This document shows, in pieces, positions 1 through 11,730 of a stretch of DNA of 64,000 nt; position 1 is the stretch's first letter; each line of letters begins with the position of its first letter. Origin of the DNA: Brachyhypopomus gauderio (lineage: Eukaryota; Chordata; Actinopteri; Gymnotiformes; Hypopomidae); NCBI RefSeq assembly GCF_052324685.1, contig NC_135220.1, positions 24,036,823 through 24,100,822 on the forward strand. The letters run 5' to 3'. The notes under the pieces are model-generated. The model was not told the origin of the DNA and made no database searches. It was given only the letters and a program-made list of their open reading frames with translations. Position numbers and translations under genes: made by a program.

Positions 1-1570
1 TATTAAAGTCAAAAGGCAAATTTGCGGTGATGATAAAAGTGTTATTTCAGTTCATTGAATTCTGTTTGCATTGAGCTGCGGGGAGCGTGTTTGGAAATGT
101 TAATTCCATCTAAATTAGAACATAAGCAAAGGTATTTGGATGAAAGACGGCTGTTGAGTTTCCAGTTAAAATGCCGATTCTTTCCCCTTCTGGTTCTTGT
201 TCAGTGCAATATCAAAGGCGTTCTTCATGGAGAAAGTCATTATTTCCTAATGTAACATCAAACGGAGTGAAAAAAGAAACGGGGAAATTAAATGAATTTT
301 TACACATGCAATTCACATTGTGTTCTTTTCGGATGGATTTAATAAATTGAGAGATTTTCATATGAATATAAAGACTGCATCACTTTCATAATTAGCCTTG
401 GATAGGAAATTCAAATGATCCAGTAATGTTAATAAGAGGGAGTCTCATTCCTATGTGTCTACTGTGCAGTATAATTTCAGGCAAAAAGACCCCCCCACCC
501 CCACCCCCATCCACGCCGAATCACATTTAATTAAAGCTGGGTTTTGAATATTTCTCAGTGGATTCAATCTTCTTAAAGGCATTCATCCCCCTCAAACGTT
601 CACGGCAAAGCCTCTCTCGTCACACAATTGTTTCTATAAAAAATGAGTTTAATTTGGTGAAGGTAGGCAAGATGGATTATATGGGAATAAGAATTGACTT
701 TATAACGTGTGCTTATTTTGATCATTATACTGTTTTTTATTCAACAGCAAAACAAACAAAATGCCCAACAATTCGAGAACAAGGATCAGTACGTAAACAG
801 AAGACCTTTAATGAAAGTACTTTAGGTCAAACATAAAATGCATCCAATAGCCGACATAAAGAATACCAAACTGAAAAATATTCAACAAGCCATTGTTTGT
901 GTATGTGTGTGTGTGTGTGTGTGTTATTATTAATTTGTTGCATTTTATACATTTATTTAAGCGACATAGCAGGCCGTTTGTCCTTGGGCAAGGGGGAGGA
1001 TTTACTGGGGTAATCACCAAATTCTGTCAAGAACTTGGTATGCTTTGGCAGTTAGGGTCGAGTTTCCGAAACAGAATAGCACTTCATGGGCGTGGAGTCA
1101 GTCATCCACAACAGAAGTCGATCCCTGCTGAGTTGACTTCAGTTCGGTTAATTCTCAAGAAGTTTAACCATTATAACCACGCAAGGCTGTAGATTTCTGC
1201 TGTTAATATTGCCTTAATCTTTGCTTCTTAAAGACCGTGTTCTTGAAACACAAGTTAATTGTGCCATATTCATTTGATGCGAAGCAAATATCAATCAAAT
1301 GCAAACTTGATAAGCAAGTCGTTTCTAAAAGCATCGATGCCAACTTTTTGATAAACACACATTTACTGTTCAGGCCGATACCTAATTTGTTAGCTACATT
1401 AAAATTGAAATACCTGTTGTATGTTGAAGTGGCAACAACATTTTAATGCTGTTAACATTTTGATTGTCATATGTCAAAAATCTGAATGTAACACACGTGT
1501 TATTTCATGTTGCTGTAACATTTTATATATATCCTGTGTTGGGAGTATTTATAACATATAGTCTACAGGC
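1..1570. other. Upstream intergenic stretch, no gene seen
   Basis: This AT-rich DNA lies before the promoter-like block of fam222a. The only clear structure is a (GT)n run at about 898-924. The open frames here are short, without recognisable domains or splice context. No RNA gene or transposon end was recognised. Confidence 0.5.
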
Positions 1571-1760
1571 TATTACAAGCGCTCCTCCCAGAAGCCTGCT
1601 TCCCCTTTAAATAATTCCGCGAATTTTCAGCGTGGTCAGGAAAAGCTGTAGCCCGTACGCTCAAAACGTCACAGCCCGGTCCCGCCTACCGTTAACAATG
1701 ATTGGTTGATACGTTGGCTTATTCAAACAGATGCTCTAAATTGATTGTTTTAGTATCCGG
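1560..1760 (+). promoter_or_regulatory. Promoter-like block, probably of fam222a
   Basis: Around 1655-1715 a CRE-type ACGTCA, a GC box (CCCGCC) and an inverted CCAAT box (ATTGG) lie within about 60 bp. The base composition here is richer in CpG than the flanks. The block sits on the 5' side of fam222a and ahead of a stretch ending in a donor-like GGTAAAC. The motifs are seen directly. Calling it the promoter is inference, because the first coding exon is 7.6 kb downstream. Confidence 0.35.
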
Positions 1761-2626
1761 TTAGTGGACTCGTTAGAATGAGCCGCCGTGTGTACACAGA
1801 CGTATTGATTGTCGGGCATGGAGCACAGAACAGACTTGTCTCGGAAGCGGATACCTGGATTAAAAAGCTAGCTACCACTTAATCGGGGGTTTTCTGTTTT
1901 ATTTCATAAAAAGAGGTCGATTCTCTAGTCAGAATAAACTTTGCCTCGTTGTGGGCACGTTGCTAGTGGATTGATTAGGCAAGTGTGATATCAACAGCCT
2001 TATTTTTCTGTTGTTAGCACGCCATCTGGCTATTTAGCCAGGATCAGATAGCTAACAGTTAGCCAGCTAATCTGGTTATGTTGTTTTGTAAGGTTTGCTC
2101 TATGGGATCGCTAGCTGTGTTTGGCTAAGAAGCTTCGTAGCAGGTGCGTTTAGTTAAACGCCTTTTGCTTCGCAGAGTGTGGCACCTGGGTCGGTGAACG
2201 CAGCCCAACGGCTCAGATATGCAGCACGTTAATTTCATCGGGAGACACATTATCGTACCTGGAATACGGATAGAAGGGATGAAAGCTATTTTATTTGACT
2301 AAGGTGTTTACAAGGACAATTGATGGAGATTTTGGGTTTAAACTGCGTCTTGGGATAGCATCGACTGTGCAGTCGTGGGACAATTACAGACGTCTGGATA
2401 ACACATTTGGGGATCTGAATATTCCCTGAGACTACATGGAGTCAATCGCAAACATTTGTGGGTGGTTTTTCGTGGTCGTGCAAAAGCAACTGACCGAATA
2501 AATCTTCACACAAGAGAATTGCGGACCTGAGTGGTACGGCAGGCATGATTGCTCTCGGAATAAGACCATTTTAAAACACGCCGGACCTATGTGGATATAG
2601 GAAATCCATCTGCTCTTTAATTTATG
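1761..2626 (+). other. fam222a: Possible non-coding first exon of fam222a
   Basis: This stretch follows the promoter-like block and ends at ATG|GTAAAC (2626/2627), a plausible splice donor. It has no long open frame. The coding exon at 9355 is preceded by its own acceptor at 9311, so at least one upstream 5' UTR exon must exist. This is the best candidate seen, but the transcription start and exact limits are guesses. Confidence 0.28.
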
Positions 2627-5600
2627 GTAAACATGTCTCATTATTCTTTTTGTTTTTATTCTAAATATGGGAGTTTTTCACGTTTGTAAGTGCGTTATAG
2701 CCTACAGTATTTACTTAACTGGAAAGTAATGGTTTATGCTACATCCCTTTAATTCTTAAGAAATGAAACATTCTATGTTTTGTTATTGTTTTTCAAACCA
2801 TTGTTTTTTCGGTGAATTGTCTTTTATCCTTGATTAGTGTCCGTGTAAACCCATATTGTCGGAAATGCGCTTTGCCTTTCATGTCAGCTGACTCCATCCG
2901 GATTGATGCAACTGTAATAAAGGGGGCCTTGTGTCAGGGTCCCTATGGCTACAGGAAATGCTTTGAAGTATATTACCGGCCTTTCAAAGCGTCTGCTAAG
3001 ACGGGCAATTCCATTGTCGGAGCTGGCGGGAGCGAAGGCCTATAAACACGCATTTGAGACTAAGAAGTTTACGGTCGGCCGATCGGTACCTGATCCGAGG
3101 AGGTGCTAAAATATGTGCTTTGCAGACAAGTCGACTCTTATGTAAATATGTGAAGTGTGCTCCTAACACACATGACAAACGATCTAACACGATCCGGCGA
3201 ATTCCTAATGTCTTGACATGTTTGAATTGTAAAGACTCTTTAAGGACAACAACCCCCCCCCCAAATATTAGTTCGTGGGTTCTTAAATGAAGTGAGATAA
3301 TTCAACCCCAGCATGAAGCTTATGAATTTGTGAATCTACACTCCTCATTCCTACAGCTCTGTGCCTTCTACAGCCCAGAAAGTCTACTTCTGATTTCATA
3401 TGACATTTTGTTACATCTGGGTAAAGTCAGGCCATGAAATAAACATTGTGGCCTTTGAGTTAGGGAACATAATTAAATGTTAGGAAAAGACCTGCATCCC
3501 TCCCCCAACTCATTCTGCCAACCCTTAAGGAAATTGCTTTATTCATATATCATGAGCTGATGTCCAATCACTTTTACTGGACCAGTTTCACATATTTGAC
3601 AAGCTCTGCAGTTTGAAAAGCAGCAGCAGAAAATCTTAATTTTACATGTCACTCAGATGTGCATTAAAAGGAATGTGATGACATTTAAAGCCAAAGTAAT
3701 TACTTTCAGATTATACCTGCTGTACATTGCCTGTGTCACTGGATACCTGACACACTATTTTAAGACAAAGGGCAAGTCTGCATTTTTAACAGAGTGGTTC
3801 AAAGATTAGCACTGGCCACGGTGGCCCCGGCTACTGTTATGGAGGGGTTATCTGCATAATTATCCTGCTCCGCTACGCTTCCCGTTTGCTCATTTCGACC
3901 AAAGAACCAAATTCTGGTGGACTCCAGACGTGCGTTTCTCACACTGTTCTGGCCAGTCACCATCTCCCCTCCCTGTGCAGGACTGGTGAGATTTGTTATC
4001 GTTTGTTCCTGAATGCTGTTTTGCTGCTGCAGTGTTCCTATCTGCTGGTTAATGGCCTTGGGTTTGTACTCCAAACACTGCTGCACCTTTTCTTAGCTAA
4101 GATGTCAGGAAAACACAGGCTACTGCTATCTGCACCCTTTGAACAATCTGTAGGTCTCTTTATATGCCCCCCCCCCCCCCACCCCATTCATCTTGTCTGC
4201 AGCTGAAAGGCAGTCTTCATATGCAAGTATTACTACAGTGCAAAGTCTGTCTAAACATTTTCTTAAGCGCCAACAGATAGGAACCTTGGTAGCTTCCTTT
4301 GATCAAAGCGACGTGCCCTTCCAAACCGATCACCACCAGCAAGCTATCAGCAACTAGCGAGCTAGCAACAGCTCCTCTGTTGATGTGATTAGGCTATGTG
4401 CTAAACGGAGCTGGAGATAAGGGCACTCTGGGAAGGTTAAGTGACCTCAGAGAGCGGATGGATGGTCACCCAACCCCACTCGCTGGGATAATGTCAATCT
4501 CTTGGTTGCTAAGCAATTTTCCCCCCTCTGCATCCACAGTAATCACCTTTTATCTCCTAAGGTTGTCGTGTGTAATTATAGGCCGGCTGCCGTCCTTTGA
4601 AATCTGCCTAATTGGTCTCTTTATTTTTATGGGATGAGGTGTTTGGGGGTGGGGGGGGAGCAGTGAAAGGGAGCTAAGGAGCACAAGGCTCAAAGGCTCA
4701 GGCAGGTGGAAGGGGGAGTGGCTTAAGCACTTCAGTGTCCTAACCTTTTTTTTTTTGGAGCCACAAAAAAGTCATACAAAACTCATTCATAGGAATTGAC
4801 TATTGTATAAGCCATTGGTAATAATTCTGCTTTTAGGCAGGAGGCGGAGGTCACTTTGGGAGCAGAGTGAAGTCCATTTTCTCTTGGAAGTCCTCTGTTC
4901 CTGTGTGTCCTTTGTTGCCAAGCTGGTCATTAAACGCCAGGGGGGGGGGGTTGAAGTTCTTCCCGTGTGAATACCCTGCAGGAAACATTTGGCCAATCTT
5001 TTTCATGAGTTCTGTTTTATTACCATTTTTAATGACTTGAAGGAAGCATTGACCCTTAACTGCATAATGAATTGCCCTGCCGGGCTGGTGGGTAGGGATG
5101 TGGGCGGAGTAAATCCCACAGGTCAGGCCTGCTCTCGGTCGCCATAAGCCCCAGTGTATATCCAGGCCTTGCTCTAGAGCAGACTGCTGTTAACATAAGA
5201 CTATGCCATGGCTAGGGAAATAAACGGCCATATTTAAATGGAATTGGAATAATGCTGAACCAGTCTGTTAGCCAAGGATATTTACACCTAACAAAGTAAG
5301 TTTACACATGTGCATCATGAGCAGGTGAAGAAATGCTAGAACTCATGTTGTAAGCCCATTTTACGGTCTCTGATGCTAATGTGAATCAGTGAGTTACTGT
5401 TTATCTCAGCCTGTGCACTCTTTGTGTGAGAGACGCCTGTGCAGTTGGTTAAGAGGTTATACGGCACAGCCGCATTTGAAAAGGGGGGGGATCTTTGTCT
5501 CTCTCCTGCGCTTCTGATCCCAATTATGCTAACTACCAGAAAATTTAACCAGGGCCCGCTCTCTTATCTCCTAATCCTGAAGTAATAGATTCCATTAAAA

Positions 5601-6293
5601 ATGCATGAGGAGCTTTACAGATGAATCCGCTGCCGTTGTCTGTCAAGCCAGTTCCCCTGGCAGCCCCCAGCTCTTGGAGGTGGGGGGGAGGGGGGGGGGG
5701 TGACGGTTCTGCTATCTTTCCACTGTCTGGGGGGGTTCTGCTCCGTGCAGTGTTGTTCGCTGGCCGGCCCCAACCCCTTCCCAGCGGCATGTTCAGAGGG
5801 GCCGTCGCACGGGGCTTTTGATGTAGCGCTTGTCCCCTGCTCCTGCTGCCGGACTGGCAGCATCACAGTGGAGGGGTCGACGCCCCCCCCATCGCTGTCA
5901 TTCATAATTGAGCTACTGATTTGGAAGAGGCCACGGACTGAACTTGTGGAGGCAGAGGGGAGAGTGTCTTCACTCGTCTTATAGCTCAAGCCTGCAGGAC
6001 GCACCTGAAAGGAACTTGGTGTTTTCATGGCTGTAGTCAACTACTGCATTTATTCCTTCACTCTGAAAACTAAAAATATACGTCATTCGGGTTACTCTTC
6101 TAGTCCTACTGAATGCAATTTAAGAGAAACGGACCAACAATACCCAATTTTGAAATGGAAACCCAATTGCAGAATGTCTGCCTAGTAGAACTCTTACAGA
6201 ACTTCAGTGTGAATCACTAAACAATAGTGTTGCCTGTGACCCACCGTGGCTAGCTCTCTCTATGTGCATATATATATGTATGTATGTATAATG

Positions 6294-6361
6294 GGAGACT
6301 GACGGTCAATGTGTTGGAGAGTTAACTGATCGCAAATTATATATATGTGTGTGTGTGTGTG

Positions 6362-6393
<32 letters not shown>

Positions 6394-6435
6394 GCGATCA
6401 GTTAACTCTCTAACTCATTGTCCCTGTCAGTCTCC
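6294..6435. repeat. Inverted repeat around an AT/GT microsatellite
   Basis: The left arm (6294-6333) and right arm (6394-6435) are inverted copies of each other. The inner 17 bp (6317-6333 against 6394-6410) pair perfectly, and the outer parts pair with a few mismatches and a small indel. The loop is an (AT)n(GT)n(AT)n run. A palindromic MITE whose centre has grown into a microsatellite would look like this. Target-site duplications were not identified. Confidence 0.6.
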
Positions 6436-6871
6436 AATCATTCTGAGTGGTCTGACTGACTGTTGGCTTTTCCCCCTGGGGTGTAGCCAGGATGACACTG
6501 AGGAGAAGGAGCTGAAATTACCAGCGCTCTCATGCTAATCCTATCTAACCCAGGAGTGAAGGAGTGCCTGGCTTAAACCTTTTTTCATTATCATCTAATT
6601 ATTAACTCTGGGTTTTGAGAGCTGTAAAGCTGGGAGTGGGAAGTGATTGTGTGTGTGTGTGCGTGCAAGAGTGTGTGTGGGCCAGAGTGAGTGTATGCAC
6701 ATGCTTAAGTAGGAGTAGAAGGTTATCAGGTCTGCTTTATTCTGATTTTACTCACAGAGCGCATAACAGTTTCAGCTGCAAGAGTTGCTATAATGAAATG
6801 AACTAAATGAAATTAATGAATATGGTTTTAATGTAGAAAAAATGTGTTAGGTGTTTATATTCCAGGGGATT

Positions 6872-6891
6872 GGGGGGGGGGGGGGGGGGGG
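6872..6891 (+). repeat. Run of 20 G
   Basis: An uninterrupted G20 homopolymer lies within the probable first intron of fam222a. Such a tract can form a G-quadruplex and is prone to length errors in sequencing, so its length is uncertain. Confidence 0.8.
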
Positions 6892-7261
6892 ATGTGTGTT
6901 GTGTGTGATGAAACATGCACGTATGTGTATAAATGTATTTGCACATGGCATTTGATTGTAAACATATTCTGTGTGCTCAGGCGTTTTGAGATTTTTTTGC
7001 TTCAACGTGTTCCACACAGGACCACGTTAATGAACTAATGTATGCTCTCGCTTTGTTTTTGCTTGTCACGCAATTAGCTTACCATGTCTAATCTATTGGC
7101 TTTTACTCTTTTGCTTTCAAAGGGATTCTGCATGGATAAGATTTGATTTAAAAGGATCCCAACATTCTGTGCTTTGTGGGCATAAAGTGAATAAAGCTAC
7201 CGTTTCTTCCTCCCACCCCCTCGCCTCCCCCAAACAGAGCCCAATTTTCCCTCTGCAACGT

Positions 7262-7525
7262 GACCTTATCTTTCCACACACTCCCAGCTACGCACTGTAG
7301 CATGTACAATTAGACACCTTCCATCCAGCTCGCCTCCGGGCTTGAGAGCGGGTGAGCGAGAGATGAAAAAGAGAGGGGGAAAACGGAGGGGACAATTTGT
7401 CTGCCAGTGTGATCTTATCAGAAATCCTTGGGAGACAAAAGATCAGCAGCGTTCTGCAGGACCCTTATCTCCCCGCCAGACCCTCGCTGGTGCCTCGCCG
7501 GGGCAGATAAGCCCGTCTTATCGGC
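7262..7525. promoter_or_regulatory. Cluster of GATA motifs, possible enhancer
   Basis: Five GATA-type sites lie in 257 bp: TTATCT at 7266, CTTATC at 7414, TTATCT at 7465, AGATAA at 7505 and TTATC at 7518. The last three fall within 58 bp of moderately GC-rich DNA, where such AT-containing motifs are less expected by chance. Three more GATA sites sit at 10371, 10435 and 10476 in the next intron. The motifs are seen; enhancer function is inference. Confidence 0.3.
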
Positions 7526-9311
7526 TGCACCGATGGCACGGAAGAGTGGCAAGGATTTACTGTCCTTGCCGCTCAAAGTTTGTCACCCGCGCGCTCCGTT
7601 TCAAGGCAGATGGCCGCGGCCCCAGGAAGACCGCTGCGGTCCGGGGCGTCAAAGCAGAATCCAGGGGTTCGAGCAGACCATCACGTGGAGGGACTGGGCC
7701 GTCACGGTTGGACCTTTTTTAGGCCATGAGCGTGTCCCGGCGTGAGCCCGTGGGTCCTTGTCGCCTTTGAATGGCCTTAGTGGTCCTCTTCCTCTTCCAT
7801 ACTCTCTCATTCACCCTCTTCTTTGAATAGATTCTTTTTTTTGTCCCCATAAACAAAGCTCTTTTCTCTCTTTTTCGAATAAAAGGGGGAGGGGAAAGTG
7901 TCTTAATGCATTTTTATCCCTGAGCCACTCGCAAGAGTAATGGATGGCAGTTTCACAATTGTCTCTCATTTCCTGTTGATAAAGCTGTGCAGGCATTTCC
8001 CATGAGATCCTGTGTTTGTCTCTTTTTTAACACCCCCTCTCTTCCAAAACCTGTATCTTCTTTTGACAAATGTGCAGTAATGGAAGCCTTGTTGTGAAAT
8101 TGGTCCTCTCACAAAATAGTCAGGAGAAAGGCTTTTAGCTGTTCAGCTGTCTGTGATCACAGACCGGCTGTGTGGTTTGAAGAGGGGCTCTGTGTGTGTA
8201 CTGGCTGAAAAAGGAGGAAGATTTCTCCAGGCTCCTGACAAGAATGAAAGCCAGGCTGTCTCCTTTATCCTTTGAGGTGTAGGTAATCAAGTTTATACAG
8301 ATGGCTTCCGAACACTCCCCTCCAGTTAGGGACTTACTTAGACACTGGCCTATGGAACCTGCAGGAAATATGGGAGTAATAAGGAGGACAGGAAATAAAT
8401 CAAAGAAGGTTTTTTGAAGGAAAGAAAAGAACTGGCCAAACGGATAGATATGAAGTCACCCATCGGTAACTTAAAAATTTAAGAAGTTCTGACGTATGAC
8501 TAAAGCATAATGTAAATGTAAAAAGTAATTGAGAAAGGTGTATCGAAAATTCCTAAGTGAGGTCAAATGTCAGGGAGCGATACCAAGCACTTTAATATTC
8601 CCGAAAAAGCAAAAGATGAAACATGGATTAAACATGACTGCTGGATAGATCCTTCCATTGAGAGAGCGTCAGGGAGATGAAGTAGGATGCCTGGCGAGTT
8701 AGACCCGTGGTGGCATTGTGTTATTATTCCTGTCAGTTTTCCCCTGGATGTATCCCCTTATGTAGCTTAGCAGCAGAAAGCAGAGGGAGGTGAGATCTCT
8801 GGCATGCTGGGAGATTGATTAGGGCCGTCATAAGCCCGGCATGCTCTCCTGCTCCTCCAAATCCCACCAAAAGACAAACGCTTGCTGAGTCACTGCTGTT
8901 GCATCTGGTCCCAATCACCTCTGCGAGCAGTCTTCCACCACAGATCTGTTTACGGCAACAAAAATGAAAGAAGACGCACACCCTTGGATTTTAACTATTG
9001 ATATGTTCGACAATTGATACATCAAACAAGGACCATGGAGACACCAGGGTATTTCTGCTGTGTTGATCTTTTGTGTTTCCAGAATGGTATATTTATAAGA
9101 CCCATCATGACCAACGTTCTTTTACCCAGAATCCTGTCTGCAAGCGGGAATCGACACTATTCTCATCTCTGGAAGCATACGGATCGTATGCGTCCAGTTA
9201 CAAAACGCTGCGTCTGATGTTGCATGAATGGAAGGGTAGCGGGGCTTCCTCGGGCGGGACATGATGGGGACCTGATGCTCAGTGAAGTTCCTCTGCTTTG
9301 CTCTCCCACAG

Positions 9312-9445
9312 ATCCCTGGGGGCTCCTTGCAGCCGTAGAGCCTGACGCCGCACCATGCTGGCCTGCCTGCAGCGGAGACAGAACCAGCCCCTCCAGCACC
9401 AACTCTGTGCCGCCAAGGTCCTGGACGCTCCGGTCATCCAGAAAA
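9312..9445 (+). CDS. fam222a: fam222a first coding exon
   Basis: A pyrimidine-rich tract and CAG at 9309-9311 mark the acceptor. The exon has 43 nt of 5' UTR, then ATG at 9355 and 30 full codons plus one base, and ends at the donor A|GTGAG (9446). Joined to exon 2, the split codon AGT restores Ser before DLSSMRS. Confidence 0.88.
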
Positions 9446-11658
9446 GTGAGCATGAGGAGTAGGGGTGCCACCTGGGGGGGTATTCGGTCCTTTGCATGTG
9501 AGAAACCGCGCACCCTGTAGCAGATAGTAAAAGCTCCCGCGGATTGTTCCGGACAAGGTCCACATACCGGGCTGTATTGTATACCCAGATGGGGTGGGGT
9601 AGTTTTTGAATGAGACCTTTTGTTCTTTGCACACCAGCTCACCTGCAGTCAGCCAGTGGTGAGTGACGTGGGAAGTGGAAGGCTTTAGTCTGTCACTTCT
9701 GTGGCCAGAGGACCAGAAGGCCCCTCTGGCCGCAATAACAGATGATTTGGAGTGGAGCTTAGCCCTTTATCCAGAGGTGTTGGAGCAATCTCACCAGAGC
9801 CAGCCTGACGGTGGAAAGGCTCAGTGGCGAAGGGTGCTTTTATGAGCAAGGGAGAGGGAGGAAAGGAAGAAAGAGAGGGGAAGGGGGAAGGGGGGGAAAA
9901 CGGTTTACTGAAGCGAGGTACTGAGGAAAAAAAATACCACAGTAAATTCAATTTTCAGAGGTAACCTAACCTTTGATTTTCATGGTTTAAGCGTATTGAG
10001 TGGATGATGGATCCTCCATCCAGACGATGGATTTTCATCCATTAGGTCTGAGAACTGTGGATACGTTTTCATTCTGCCGCTCTGAAGTAGGACGCACAGA
10101 AAAGTCTACTTAGACTAACCTATATAGATAACTAGACCAAGCTCGTAAAGAATCCATATTTCCATCTTGCCTATCCAAGCAATGCTCCTTATTCTTAGGT
10201 GGTAGGAAAAGAGGGGGTGTATTTTAATACAAGTGTTTTTAAAAAAAAACGAGGGCTCTTTGATGAAAAACGTTGCTTAATAAATTAGGCTTCCGAATTA
10301 ATTTGCCTTAATTAGGCCTCTCCAGTTCTGCGGAATAATAAGACTAAAGCAGTGACCCTGTTCGAAGGTTAGATAAGAGGAGAGCCAAGATGAGGTTCAC
10401 CTTGGCCTCCGCCAGCTCCCGAACACTTCTAGATTTATCTGCAGCCTGGATCGTCCAGAGCCCTGCTCGCGGCCCTTATCGGTCACGCCCATCTCGGTCA
10501 CGCCCATCTCGCCTCCTTTTTAATTTAATTCATGAGGGCATTGATCAGCGGCTCCCGAGCCCTGTGCACGCCGCCTCGTTCTCCCCTCCAAGGGTGGACT
10601 CGGCTCTGCCGTGACGCCCTCTCCGGTCTGCCTGTCATCGCAGTGATGAGGCCGGTTCCCCTGGGGCGAGATGTCTGAGAAGCAGTGCCAGTCACTTTGA
10701 AGTAACGAATAAAGCCTGCGTCTGTTCCAGAGAACCGGAGGGTGGTTGAGTTCTACAGCAGATCAGTGGGCGTTCCGGTTATCAAGCTCTGTAACTGCAA
10801 CGTCTTTGCTCATTTGTTTTGCTGCGCGACTTGTGTACGAGATGACGACTGGACGCCTTTCTGAATGCTTTCGAGTTGGCCACGACCTTTCTCTGATCGA
10901 GTGTTTCATGCGGTCGCTATGGGCAATGTGGACTTTCGCGAGTCTGCACATCATATGCTTTTGATCTCATCAGTCCGCTGCGCTGATCCACAGTAGCCTT
11001 CCCCCCAAGCAGCACTGCAGGACTTCCTCCTTATTAGTAAACTCATATTGTCTCGGTTTGTAAGAGTAGTTCAGAGTGTTATCTGCGAACGTGAATATGG
11101 GAGTCTGTTAATTATCGTTTCTGTCAGTATGCATCATGCTCACATTTAATGAGAGTACTTTTTGCTATCCTTGTAAGTTGTTGGCCATTGAAACCGATGG
11201 ACATTGATTATTCCTCACTGATGATATGCTCATGGAGAGCCTGTCCAGGATTTGCTTGTATGCGCCTAATTGATCCCTGTGTGTTTGCATCATCTTTCAT
11301 TAGGAAGCAAAAGGATGATGAGTGTTGTGCTTTGGTTAGGAGAGGGATAAATCAGGCAATATAAACCCAAAGCCAAAACAAGGTCTGGAACTTCCTAAAC
11401 CGCCCTTAAGATGGAGAAACTGAGAATGAGCAGTAATATGCCGCCTGCACTCTCTCCTCCGTGTGTGGTGTTTAAAACCGTTCAGCATTTCGCTACGGCA
11501 GTAGGCTTGGAGCACATCTCTGCACCCCCATATCCAGCTGGGGTAAAACCTCATTGTCTGCCGCGTTATTAAATATTAATTTGGAATCAGTGGACCACTT
11601 GTCTGCTAAATGCTGGAACAGAAGGGCTCTGTTTTGCCGCAGGCAGAGCCTCGGGTGC

Positions 11659-11730
<72 letters not shown>

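Larger units (their letters stand above)
2627..9311 (+). other. Probable first intron of fam222a
   Basis: No coding exon was recognised in these 6.7 kb. The contents are a C run (4167-4180), purine tracts near 5680-5700, a hairpin-forming repeat (6294-6435), a GT-rich patch (about 6645-6690), a run of 20 G (6872-6891) and a cluster of GATA motifs (7266-7522). Short open frames on both strands have no family resemblance or splice context. Confidence 0.4.

Noticed and set aside
3799-4206. Overlapping frames of about 100 codons on both strands near 4 kb
   Set aside because: No splice context, no family resemblance, and a C run crosses one of them.
9163-9642. 159-codon minus-strand frame
   Set aside because: It is the reverse complement of the first fam222a coding exon and its flanks.
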